DNA of 16,399 bases from Chitinophagaceae bacterium UBA1946 (lineage in GTDB: Bacteria > Bacteroidota > Bacteroidia > Chitinophagales > Chitinophagaceae). A program made the translations under genes and the position numbers. The DNA is taken from contig DDEU01000020.1 in the NCBI GenBank assembly GCA_002336815.1, positions 1-16,399 of the forward strand. The letters are read 5' to 3'. The notes below the pieces were generated by a model. It saw only the letters and a list, made by a program, of their open reading frames with translations, made no database searches and was not told the DNA's origin. Shown one piece after another: positions 7,976 to 14,610 of the stretch (the first letter of the stretch is position 1; every line of letters begins with the position of its first letter).

Positions 7976-8434
7976 TTATTTGATATATGCTGTTGAAATA
8001 AAAATGATCAACTGCAGCACCATGAATGAATAAATACCTGCCAGCACATCATCGGCCATTACGCCCCATCCTTTCGGTAGTTTTTCCAGTTGCCTGATAC
8101 CAAGCGGCTTCACAATATCAAAAAACCTGAATAAAACGAGACCCGTTAACAGGAATATAATATTGGAAGGCGAAAACAACAGCGTGATCGCCATGCCGGC
8201 CACTTCATCGATCACCACTTTGCTGCTGTCTTTTCCCCAGGCTTCGTCCACTACGTTTGAACTCCATGTTCCAACTAACAGGATGGTGGCTGTGGTAATT
8301 ACCTGCCAGGCTGATTGAACAAACCCGGCAGGTAATAAAAACCATATGATACAATATGCAACTGCTGCGATGGTTCCTCCTCCCTTTATCTTTCCAATAC
8401 CTGCAACAGATGCGATCAGTTGATGCAACAGCAT
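7976..8434 (-). CDS. pgpA: PgpA-family phosphatidylglycerophosphatase-like protein (candidate phosphatidylinositol phosphate phosphatase)
   Basis: A 152-residue membrane phosphatase of the PgpA family. Conserved blocks are visible: DSSKVVIDEVAG (69-80), FRFFDIVKP (102-110) and GWGVMADDVLAG (122-133), which carry the acidic Mg-binding residues of PgpA, with hydrophobic helices between them. PgpA removes phosphate from phosphatidylglycerophosphate. Lying 4 nt after inositol-3-phosphate synthase, its likelier job here is to remove the phosphate from phosphatidylinositol phosphate to give phosphatidylinositol, the donor for ceramide phosphoinositol. Whether it acts on phosphatidylglycerophosphate, the inositol form, or both cannot be told from sequence. 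The gene symbol reflects the family, not the proven substrate. Confidence 0.88.
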   Translation of the reverse strand: MLLHQLIASVAGIGKIKGGGTIAAVAYCIIWFLLPAGFVQSAWQVITTATILLVGTWSSNVVDEAWGKDSSKVVIDEVAGMAITLLFSPSNIIFLLTGLVLFRFFDIVKPLGIRQLEKLPKGWGVMADDVLAGIYSFMVLQLIIFISTAYIK

Positions 8435-8438
8435 ATCA

Positions 8439-9764
8439 TTACATTGCTTCTACCAGTTCCTGGTAATAATCCAAACCAAGATGAGTGATCAGATCTTCTC
8501 CCATCATATGACGGAGTGTGTTCTGCATTTTGATCAACTGTTTGAATATATCATGCTCAGGCGCCAGTTCAGGCAGCGTTTGCGGTGATTTAAAGTAGAA
8601 AGAAAGCCATTCCTGTATACCGTCCATTTCAGCACGTTTTGCAAGATCCAGGAACAATGCAAGGTCAAGTACGATCGGTGCAGCTAATATAGAATCGCGG
8701 CACAGGAAGTTGATCTTGATCTGCATGCTGTAACCAAGCCATCCGAAGATGTCAATATTGTCCCAGCTTTCCTTGTTATCACCGTGAGGTGGATAATAGT
8801 TGATCCTTACCTTATGATACAGTTCACCATACAATTCAGGACTTGATTCGGGCTTGAAGATCTCATCCAGCACGCTGAGTTTGGAAACTTCTTTTGTTTT
8901 AAAGTTTTCAGGATTGTCCAGCACATAGCCGTCCCTGTTACCAAGGATATTGGTAGAGAACCAGCCACGTACACCCAATGCCCTTGCATGCAGGCCCGGT
9001 GCCAAAATGGTTTTCATCAAAGTTTGACCGGTTTTGAAATCCTTTCCACCTATTGGTGTATTGGTTTCTTTTGCCAGGTCGATGAGTGCAGGAATATCGC
9101 AGGTAAGATTAGGAGCGCCGTTTGCAAACGGAACACCCAATTTGATCGCTGCATAGGCATAGATCATGCTCGGAGCAATGTTTGCATCATTGTCCTTTAG
9201 CCCCTGCTCAAAACTTTCAATGGTCCTGTGTACATCAGATGTTTCGATGTATTTTTCTGTACTGCCACACCATACCAGCACTACCCTGCTGCAATTGTTG
9301 GCTTCTTTAAAGCTTTCAATGTCGTTCATCAGTGCCAGTGCCAGGTCGTATTTGGTAGCCTCTTTTTTTACATTGGTACCATCCAGGTTGGCCACATAAG
9401 ATTTATCAAACACCGCTTTCATGGGTTTGATAGCAGACAATTCAGTTTTGATCTCAGCCAGCAGGGATGATTCCAGCACCTTGGCATTCATCGCCGCTTC
9501 GTATACATTGTCTTCATAAATATCCCATCCACCAAAAACGATGTCATTTAACTGTGCCAGCGGAACGAAGTCGTTTATTTTGGGATTCCTGTTCTCTGTT
9601 CTTTTTCCAATACGGATATTGCCCATTTGCGTTAATGAACCTACGGGAAGGGCGAGGCCTTTTTTCACTGCTTCAACACCTGCAATAAATGTGGTGGCAA
9701 CAGCGCCTAAACCAGGAACCAATATTCCTAATTTCCCTTCGGCCGGTTTTACTTTTTGTACCAT
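8439..9764 (-). CDS. ino1: Inositol-3-phosphate synthase (myo-inositol-1-phosphate synthase)
   Basis: A 441-residue cytosolic enzyme converting glucose-6-phosphate to 1D-myo-inositol 3-phosphate with NAD as an internal redox cofactor. The N-terminal Rossmann motif is G18-L-G20-AVA. Further family blocks are VWCGSTEKY (164-172), YAYAAIKLGVPFANGAPN (202-219), GGKDFKTGQT (239-248) with conserved lysines, GWFSTNILGNRDG (267-279), and the late WLGYSMQIKINFLCRDSILAAPIV (342-365), the active-site lysine region. Length fits bacterial members. It follows the reductase gene after 39 nt and precedes the PgpA-like gene by 4 nt. As the only soluble inositol-making enzyme in the array it sets the inositol branch of the pathway. 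Confidence 0.95.
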   Translation of the reverse strand: MVQKVKPAEGKLGILVPGLGAVATTFIAGVEAVKKGLALPVGSLTQMGNIRIGKRTENRNPKINDFVPLAQLNDIVFGGWDIYEDNVYEAAMNAKVLESSLLAEIKTELSAIKPMKAVFDKSYVANLDGTNVKKEATKYDLALALMNDIESFKEANNCSRVVLVWCGSTEKYIETSDVHRTIESFEQGLKDNDANIAPSMIYAYAAIKLGVPFANGAPNLTCDIPALIDLAKETNTPIGGKDFKTGQTLMKTILAPGLHARALGVRGWFSTNILGNRDGYVLDNPENFKTKEVSKLSVLDEIFKPESSPELYGELYHKVRINYYPPHGDNKESWDNIDIFGWLGYSMQIKINFLCRDSILAAPIVLDLALFLDLAKRAEMDGIQEWLSFYFKSPQTLPELAPEHDIFKQLIKMQNTLRHMMGEDLITHLGLDYYQELVEAM

Positions 9765-9803
9765 ATATTCTGTTTTTTATTAAAAATTGATATTCTAATT
9801 ACG

Positions 9804-10793
9804 TTATTTCAACCATTGATTGCTCCGGTACCATTCGAGCGATTCTTCCAGCCCTTTTCTCAGATCGTACTGAGGGGTAAAATCCAGTTCCGCCCTTGCT
9901 TTGCTGATATCGCAACTCCAGTTTACAGCCGTAAGCTCATTCAACTTTTCGATGCTTAGCGGCGATGCTTTTTTCAAAGATTTATTAATGCGGTCTGATA
10001 CATACAAAAATCCTTTTAAAATGCCGAGCGGGATGTGAAACCGGAATGCCTTTTTCTGCAGCAATCCTTTTACAATATCCGCATATTCGTACCTGCTGTA
10101 TTCCCTGCCATCCGAGATATTATAGATGCTGTAAGGCCCTGTTTTCAATAAAGCGTTCACCGCCACTTCAGCCATATCTTTTGCGTATACAAAACTCAGT
10201 TTTTGCACACCTTTTCCAATGTACGGGTCAAGCCCCTTATTGAGCGTTTGGGTAACGATGAAGATATCTTTTTCCCTGGGCCCGTATATGGCTGTTGGTC
10301 GTAAAATGGTTACGGGAATATCGGTATCTTTTAAACCAATCTCTGCATTCAGTTTACTTTTTCCATAGGCGGTAACGGGATAAGGAACAGCATTGTCCTG
10401 TATGCCTTTTTCAAAATTGTTGGAAGGACCCGTAGCTGCCAGACTGCTGATGTATACGAAACGTTTAATCTGTGCCTTATTTTTTTCTGCAGCTTTTGCC
10501 AGGTGTTGGGTATAAATGTTATTTACAAGATCATATTCCTCTTGGGTGAGTGCCTTTGTAGTACCGGCGGCGTGTATTACATAATTGATTTTTTCCTCTG
10601 CAAAGATCTTTTCCATTCCTGCCACATCTTTGTAGTTAAGTTCAGTGAACTTTACCGGCAAAGCTTTAAGATGGCTGATATCACTGCTTTTCCTCACTGC
10701 AGCGTAAACTTCCAATCCTTTTTCCAGTGCTGCATTGATCAAGTGATAACCCAAAAAACCGCTTGCACCAGTTATCAATACTTTATCCCTCAT
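9804..10793 (-). CDS. NAD(P)-dependent epimerase/dehydratase-like protein (candidate ketosphinganine/ketoceramide reductase)
   Basis: A 329-residue extended short-chain dehydrogenase. The nucleotide-binding motif is G9-ASG-FLG (residues 9-15), VIHAAG follows at 72-77, the catalytic Ser is in YISSLAATGP (about 116-117), and the YxxxK pair is Y143-K147. RPTAIYGPREKD is typical of the family. Its ATG overlaps the stop of the GNAT gene by 4 nt (ATGA), and that gene overlaps the serine palmitoyltransferase gene in the same way, so the three are likely translated together. In Caulobacter, CerR, an epimerase-family protein, carries out the reduction in bacterial ceramide synthesis, and a related activity has been reported in Bacteroides. 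The same role is likely here by position. A sugar epimerase or dihydroflavonol-reductase-like activity is the alternative. Confidence 0.85.
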   Translation of the reverse strand: MRDKVLITGASGFLGYHLINAALEKGLEVYAAVRKSSDISHLKALPVKFTELNYKDVAGMEKIFAEEKINYVIHAAGTTKALTQEEYDLVNNIYTQHLAKAAEKNKAQIKRFVYISSLAATGPSNNFEKGIQDNAVPYPVTAYGKSKLNAEIGLKDTDIPVTILRPTAIYGPREKDIFIVTQTLNKGLDPYIGKGVQKLSFVYAKDMAEVAVNALLKTGPYSIYNISDGREYSRYEYADIVKGLLQKKAFRFHIPLGILKGFLYVSDRINKSLKKASPLSIEKLNELTAVNWSCDISKARAELDFTPQYDLRKGLEESLEWYRSNQWLK

Positions 10794-11911
10794 AATGCTT
10801 TTTCTAAAATCCTGTAGCGCTTGTAAGGGGTAGCATTTAACTTTTTGAGACCATTGTTCATCATCTCATTGTTCTCCAGTATCCACGAAGCCTCACCACC
10901 CCTTATTTTTTTGGCGGCCGCCTGTTCAATGATCTCGGAATAAAAACATGCTTCAATCCCTGCTTTACGATAATCCGAAACCACCCCAAGCGCCAATACC
11001 CTTACATAATTGACTTTTTTAAGCCCCAACAGTAATTTAAAAATACCTGTCGGGAAAAGCCTTCCTCTTTTTATTTTGATCAGTACCTGGTTAATATCCG
11101 GTATCGCCAATGAAAAACCAATCACCTTACCATTATGTTCAGCCAGTTGACAAAAATCCTTGTCCAGCAACATTTTCATGTCTTTAGCCAGGTACTTGAA
11201 TTCTTTATCGGTAAAAGGAACAAAACCGGTGTTTTCTGCCCAGGCCGTGTTATACACTTCCTGTATCTTATTCACTTCGTTCTTATAATCCTTCATGTTG
11301 ATATTCCGGATCACAATACCCTTTAGTTCGAGTCTTTTTAAAAGGGTTTGCTTTAACTGCAGGGTACGCTTATCAACTGTTGCAGTGGAAAGATCATAGG
11401 CCAGTAAATCAACATTTTTTTTAAAGCCCGCTTTTTCAAGCAGTGGCAGGTAATAAGGCTTGTTGTAAGTCATCATCACGACGGGTGGTGAATCGTATCC
11501 ATCCACCAGTAAACCGCAGGGCTCGTTGGTAGAAGGATTCACGGGTCCTATCATCGTGTCGGCACCTTTGGCCTTGAGCCATTTGCCGGCTTCATCCAGC
11601 AATTGCTTCGCCAGCGCAGCATCATCTACCAAATCAAAGAATCCAAAAAAACCATCCTTTCTTTGTTTGAATTCGTTGTGGTTATTATTCATGATCGCCG
11701 CAATTCGTCCCTTGATCACTCCATTCTCAGTTGCCAAAAAAAGCTGTACCTGTGAATGTTCATGAAAAGGATGTTTGCCCGGTGAGAGCAAATCTCTTTG
11801 CGCAATATGAAGTTCAGGCACATAGTTGCTATCTCCTTCATACAACCGATGGGGAAAATCAATAAATGAGGCCAACTCTTTTTTTGTAGAAACCTGCTTT
11901 ACCTGCATCAT
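10790..11911 (-). CDS. GNAT-fold acyltransferase-like protein (candidate bacterial ceramide synthase)
   Basis: A 373-residue soluble protein. The C-terminal third looks like a GNAT fold: VLALGVVSDYRKAGI (305-319) resembles the acyl-CoA-binding motif A, and a segment with ENNEMMNNGLKKLNA resembles motif B. The N-terminal half (LYEGDSNYVPEL, GPVNPSTNEPCGLLVDGYDSPP, MMTYNKPYYLPLLEKAGF) matches a widespread Bacteroidota family often annotated simply as N-acetyltransferase. The gene starts within the stop of the serine palmitoyltransferase gene (ATGA) and ends in the start of the reductase in the same way. In Caulobacter the ceramide synthase bCerS is, to my recollection, an acyltransferase of this broad superfamily. 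N-acylation of the sphingoid base is therefore the natural guess. A second ATG lies one codon downstream. Confidence 0.82.
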   Translation of the reverse strand: MMQVKQVSTKKELASFIDFPHRLYEGDSNYVPELHIAQRDLLSPGKHPFHEHSQVQLFLATENGVIKGRIAAIMNNNHNEFKQRKDGFFGFFDLVDDAALAKQLLDEAGKWLKAKGADTMIGPVNPSTNEPCGLLVDGYDSPPVVMMTYNKPYYLPLLEKAGFKKNVDLLAYDLSTATVDKRTLQLKQTLLKRLELKGIVIRNINMKDYKNEVNKIQEVYNTAWAENTGFVPFTDKEFKYLAKDMKMLLDKDFCQLAEHNGKVIGFSLAIPDINQVLIKIKRGRLFPTGIFKLLLGLKKVNYVRVLALGVVSDYRKAGIEACFYSEIIEQAAAKKIRGGEASWILENNEMMNNGLKKLNATPYKRYRILEKAL

Positions 11912-13131
11912 GCTTTCACTGTTTCTTTAACAGCATTTACTTGTGGTATCTTTAATTTATAGGCAACTTTCTTAATCTTTTCAACAGCATAATCGATCTG
12001 TTTGAAGGAATGCGTTGACATGAGCGAAAACCGGATCATGGATGATTCACTGCTTACTGCAGGAGAAACAACAGGGTTTACAAAAACACCTTCATCCATC
12101 AGCATTTTTGCCATCAGGAACGTCTTTTCATTGTCCCTTACATAAATAGGGATAATGGGCGATTCTGTTGGGCCGATATCAAAACCTGCTTCCCTGAATG
12201 CATCTAATGTGTAATTGGTGTTCTGCCACAGTTTTTCAATACGCTCCGGTTCTGCTTTCATCACTTCCAGGGCAGCCAAAGCGCTTGCAGCAGCACCCGG
12301 TGAAATACTGGCACTAAACATCAAAGAGCGGGCATGGTGTTTCAGGTACTCAATCACTCTTTTGTCAGCGGCCACAAAGCCCCCGATAGAAGCGAGCGAT
12401 TTACTGAAAGTACCCATGATAAGGTCAACCTTGTGAGTATTGTTGAAATGAGCTGCGGTACCACGACCACCCGGGCCTAACACACCTAAAGAATGGGCGT
12501 CGTCCACAAAAACGGTCGCATTGTATTTTTTAGCCAGTGTAGTGATCTCATCAAGCCTTGCAATATCACCTTCCATGCTGAACACCCCATCGGTAGCGAT
12601 CAGTTTAAAAGCATCGATCGGCGCATTGGCCAGTAATTTTTCGAGATGGGCCATATCAGAGTGGCCGTATTTATAAATTTTTCCGAATGAAAGCCTTGCT
12701 CCGTCAATGATACAGGCATGGTTCCATTCATCAAGGAATATGTAATCGTTGCGGCCGGCCAGTGCAGAGATAACGCCTACATTTACCTGGTAACCGGTGC
12801 TGAATACCAAGGCACTTTCTTTTCCAACAAAATCAGCCAGCGCCTCTTCCAGTTCAAGATGAAGATCAAGAGTACCGTTCAAAAACCTTGAACCGGCGCA
12901 ACCGCTTCCGTATTTATCAATGGCTTTTTTTGCAGCATCTTTTACCTGCTTATTATTGGTTAAACCAAGGTAACTATTTGAACCAAACATTAAAATTCGC
13001 TTTGACCCAATTATCACTTCAGTATCCTGGTCAGACTGGAGGGGACGAAAAAACGGATAGATATCAGCTTCCTTTAATCGATCAACAGTTTTGAAAGCGT
13101 CTATTTTCTTCTTCAATGCGTTGTTAATCAT
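11908..13131 (-). CDS. spt: Serine palmitoyltransferase (alpha-oxoamine synthase, PLP-dependent)
   Basis: A 407-residue soluble homodimeric-type enzyme. It would condense L-serine with palmitoyl-CoA (or acyl-ACP) to 3-ketosphinganine, the first step of sphingolipid synthesis. Visible residues: the PLP Schiff-base Lys in GTFSK (K244), the D210-x2-H213 pair in FVDDAH, the ring-stacking His in NHACIIDG (H138), and YGSGCAGSRFLNGT (74-87). The related enzymes AONS (bioF) and KBL share this fold. The GSGCAGSRFLNGT block, length and neighbours favour the sphingolipid enzyme. No acyl carrier protein gene lies beside it, unlike some bacterial spt loci. It is the first gene of the array; an AAAAG stretch precedes the ATG, and a 92-nt AT-rich leader separates it from the MarR gene. 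Confidence 0.9.
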   Translation of the reverse strand: MINNALKKKIDAFKTVDRLKEADIYPFFRPLQSDQDTEVIIGSKRILMFGSNSYLGLTNNKQVKDAAKKAIDKYGSGCAGSRFLNGTLDLHLELEEALADFVGKESALVFSTGYQVNVGVISALAGRNDYIFLDEWNHACIIDGARLSFGKIYKYGHSDMAHLEKLLANAPIDAFKLIATDGVFSMEGDIARLDEITTLAKKYNATVFVDDAHSLGVLGPGGRGTAAHFNNTHKVDLIMGTFSKSLASIGGFVAADKRVIEYLKHHARSLMFSASISPGAAASALAALEVMKAEPERIEKLWQNTNYTLDAFREAGFDIGPTESPIIPIYVRDNEKTFLMAKMLMDEGVFVNPVVSPAVSSESSMIRFSLMSTHSFKQIDYAVEKIKKVAYKLKIPQVNAVKETVKA

Positions 13132-13170
13132 CTTTTCGGTTTAGTGTTTGGTAAATAATTTTAAATTTAA

Positions 13171-13193
13171 GATAAAGTTATCAAAATGTTATC
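13171..13193 (-). promoter_or_regulatory. Repeat cluster upstream of spt, possible operator
   Basis: Two copies of GTTATC (plus strand) lie at 13177-13182 and 13188-13193, start-to-start 11 bp, about one helical turn. The first forms an inverted repeat with GATAA at 13171 (GATAAAGTTATC). The cluster is in the 92-nt leader between the MarR gene and spt, where a transcription factor would act; no perfect TAnnTTTG promoter is seen here (best is TAACTTTA overlapping the repeat). MarR proteins bind AT-rich palindromes, so the neighbouring regulator is a candidate ligand. Short AT-rich repeats also occur by chance. Confidence 0.35.
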
Positions 13194-13223
13194 TAAAGGG
13201 TATATTAATTAATTCCATGTTTA

Positions 13224-13694
13224 TCAACTAACAGCGAACATTTGCTCTGCACTTCTGCATTTGGCCTGTATCCTCGAAAGTACCTTCATGCAGGTGGCCA
13301 GTTCAGCTTCCCCGATGCCTTCTTTTAACACGAGGTCCTGCTCCAGGAAAAAGTCATGCATTTTCTCAATCACCGTCTTTCCATTATCCGTTAGTGCGAT
13401 CACATTCTTTCTCCGGTCACCCGCTGCAGGCACACGTTTCACAAATCCCTTCTGTTCCAGGATATCCACAGACCTGAGTACCGCAGATTTGTTTTTATCC
13501 ATTATCTCGGCAATATCCTGCTGAATCATATCTTTTTTGCCATTGTTCCTGGATAAAAAGTAGAGTACTCCCATCTGCTCAAATGTAATCTCCTTGCTGA
13601 TACCGGCAAATGTTACGTTAATAGCTTTCAGCAACAGTTTGCCTGTATGAACAATCATAAAACCTAAAGTTTCCGGCATTTCCTTACAGATCAT
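13224..13694 (-). CDS. MarR-family winged-helix transcriptional regulator
   Basis: I choose the ATG at 13694 (156 residues). The longer frame from the TTG at 13796 adds 34 residues that do not look like the family and would place the promoter element at 13725-13732 inside the gene. A further ATG at 13679 is also possible. The winged-helix core is visible: a recognition-helix region IAEIMDKNKSAVLRSVDILEQKGF (about 61-84) and a wing with DRRKN (93-97) followed by IALTDNGK, as in MarR proteins that sense small or lipophilic ligands. It lies on the same strand 92 nt upstream of spt, with no terminator seen between, so it may share the transcript or regulate it. The ligand is unknown; fatty acyl or sphingoid compounds would fit the context but this is a guess. 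Confidence 0.88.
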   Translation of the reverse strand: MICKEMPETLGFMIVHTGKLLLKAINVTFAGISKEITFEQMGVLYFLSRNNGKKDMIQQDIAEIMDKNKSAVLRSVDILEQKGFVKRVPAAGDRRKNVIALTDNGKTVIEKMHDFFLEQDLVLKEGIGEAELATCMKVLSRIQAKCRSAEQMFAVS

Positions 13695-13724
13695 AAATAA
13701 AATTAGTTGCTTAGTGAACGGTTG

Positions 13725-13732
13725 CAAAGGTA
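13725..13732 (-). promoter_or_regulatory. Bacteroidota -7 promoter element for the MarR gene
   Basis: On the minus strand this reads TACCTTTG, a full match to the Bacteroidota -7 consensus TAnnTTTG, 30 nt upstream of the ATG at 13694. No good -33 TTTG is found at the expected distance, so the promoter may be weak or activator-dependent. An imperfect palindrome (GTTGC-N4-GTAAC on the plus strand, 13721-13734) covers the element and could be an autoregulatory site. Confidence 0.5.
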
Positions 13733-13845
13733 ACAGTTTACAATTACATAACATCGTAATAAAATAAAACTTTACAATATTGTGATATTTTAACAATTAT
13801 ATTTGAAATACTGCTTTCATTTTCAATGCAAAGGCTGTAAATAAA

Positions 13846-13870
13846 AAAGCCCTTCTTATCGAAGGGCTTT
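13846..13870 (-). terminator. Rho-independent terminator after the DUF3276 gene
   Basis: A perfect 10-bp inverted repeat (AAAGCCCTTC, 5-nt loop TTATC, GAAGGGCTTT). Read on the minus strand it is followed by a T-rich tract (the plus strand has AAATAAAAAA just left of the stem). It lies 21 nt beyond the stop of the DUF3276 gene, ending that transcript and separating it from the MarR/lipid block. Confidence 0.88.
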
Positions 13871-13891
13871 GAATATGTTAGTACCGTTATC

Positions 13892-14359
13892 TTACCATTT
13901 GTCTACTTCTACATTGCTGCCATTATCTGAAGAAGTTGGCGTTTCATCAGTTTCAGCAGGTTTGGTTTCTTCTACCACCGGCGCTTCTTCAACGGCAGCA
14001 GTCACCGTTTCTTCGATCCCGTCTGTAGCAGCGGCTACAGGAGCACCTCCTTCTTCACCTTCATAAGCTGTATCATGATTGAAAGCGTCGAAATCAAAAT
14101 CAGGCATCAATTCCGTTTTTACGTAATCAACCGCATCAGTAAGCCCTTTAATGAATTTATTAAAATCTTCTTTGTATAAAAAGATCTTATGCCTGTCGTA
14201 CCCGTCAGAGTCAAAACGTTTACGGCTCTCAGTAATAGTTAAATAGTAATCACTACCCCGGGTTTCTCTTACATCAAAAAAGTAAGTTCTGCGTTTTCCG
14301 GCCCTGATGCGTTTGCTATAAACGCTTTCCATTTTTTTGTCGTTGTTCTCGTACGCCAC
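13892..14359 (-). CDS. DUF3276 / PUR-alpha-like nucleic-acid-binding protein
   Basis: A 155-residue protein starting with GTG at 14359; an ATG at codon 10 (14332) is an alternative start. The N-terminal two thirds (YSKRIRAGKRRTYFFDVRETRGSDYYLTITESRKRF, then HKIFLYKEDFNKFIKGL) is the PUR-type fold of the DUF3276 family, related to the Borrelia DNA/RNA-binding protein BpuR. From about residue 88 the tail is low-complexity, acidic and rich in Glu, Ala, Thr and Val, probably disordered. It is a single-gene transcript with its own promoter and terminator. It is conserved in Bacteroidota and probably binds DNA or RNA, with no seen link to the lipid genes. Confidence 0.87.
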   Translation of the reverse strand: MAYENNDKKMESVYSKRIRAGKRRTYFFDVRETRGSDYYLTITESRKRFDSDGYDRHKIFLYKEDFNKFIKGLTDAVDYVKTELMPDFDFDAFNHDTAYEGEEGGAPVAAATDGIEETVTAAVEEAPVVEETKPAETDETPTSSDNGSNVEVDKW

Positions 14360-14409
14360 AGTTGTTTTAATTTAAAGTTAATTGATTGCCAAATAATTTA
14401 TTATACTGA

Positions 14410-14439
14410 CAAAGATAAAGTTGTTTTTGAAATAGCAAA
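14410..14439 (-). promoter_or_regulatory. Bacteroidota housekeeping promoter of the DUF3276 gene
   Basis: On the minus strand a -33 TTTG (14436-14439) is followed after 18 nt by TATCTTTG (14410-14417), matching the Bacteroidota primary sigma factor consensus TTTG-N19-TAnnTTTG. Transcription would start near 14404, giving a leader of about 45 nt before the GTG at 14359. Confidence 0.75.
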
Positions 14440-14610
14440 AAAAACGATGATTTTTAGATGATGTTTAAAATTTAGTGGGGACAAGTTGTTTATAGACCGG
14501 TAAACAGGCGATTACTTATCAATTTTGCATTCGGTAGTGACGCTCTTCCCATTTTGTAGAGTGTTATCAATCACCCGATCTGTGCACTGATGTTACGGAC
14601 TTGTAGGCAA
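14440..14610. other. Intergenic stretch between ABC exporter and DUF3276 promoter
   Basis: I see no gene, RNA gene or strong hairpin here. The exporter stop codon is at 14611-14613, and no clear terminator with a T-tract follows it, so its transcript may end by another mechanism or read through into the DUF3276 gene. Confidence 0.5.

Noticed and set aside
13774..13783. ACAATATTGT palindrome upstream of the MarR gene
   Set aside because: A 10-bp AT-rich palindrome about 40 bp upstream of the -7 element in very AT-rich DNA is easily a chance event; no second copy was seen near spt.
13695..13796. N-terminal extension of the MarR gene from a TTG start
   Set aside because: The added 34 residues do not look like the family, the segment is very AT-rich, and a full TAnnTTTG element lies inside it, so it is more likely promoter DNA.
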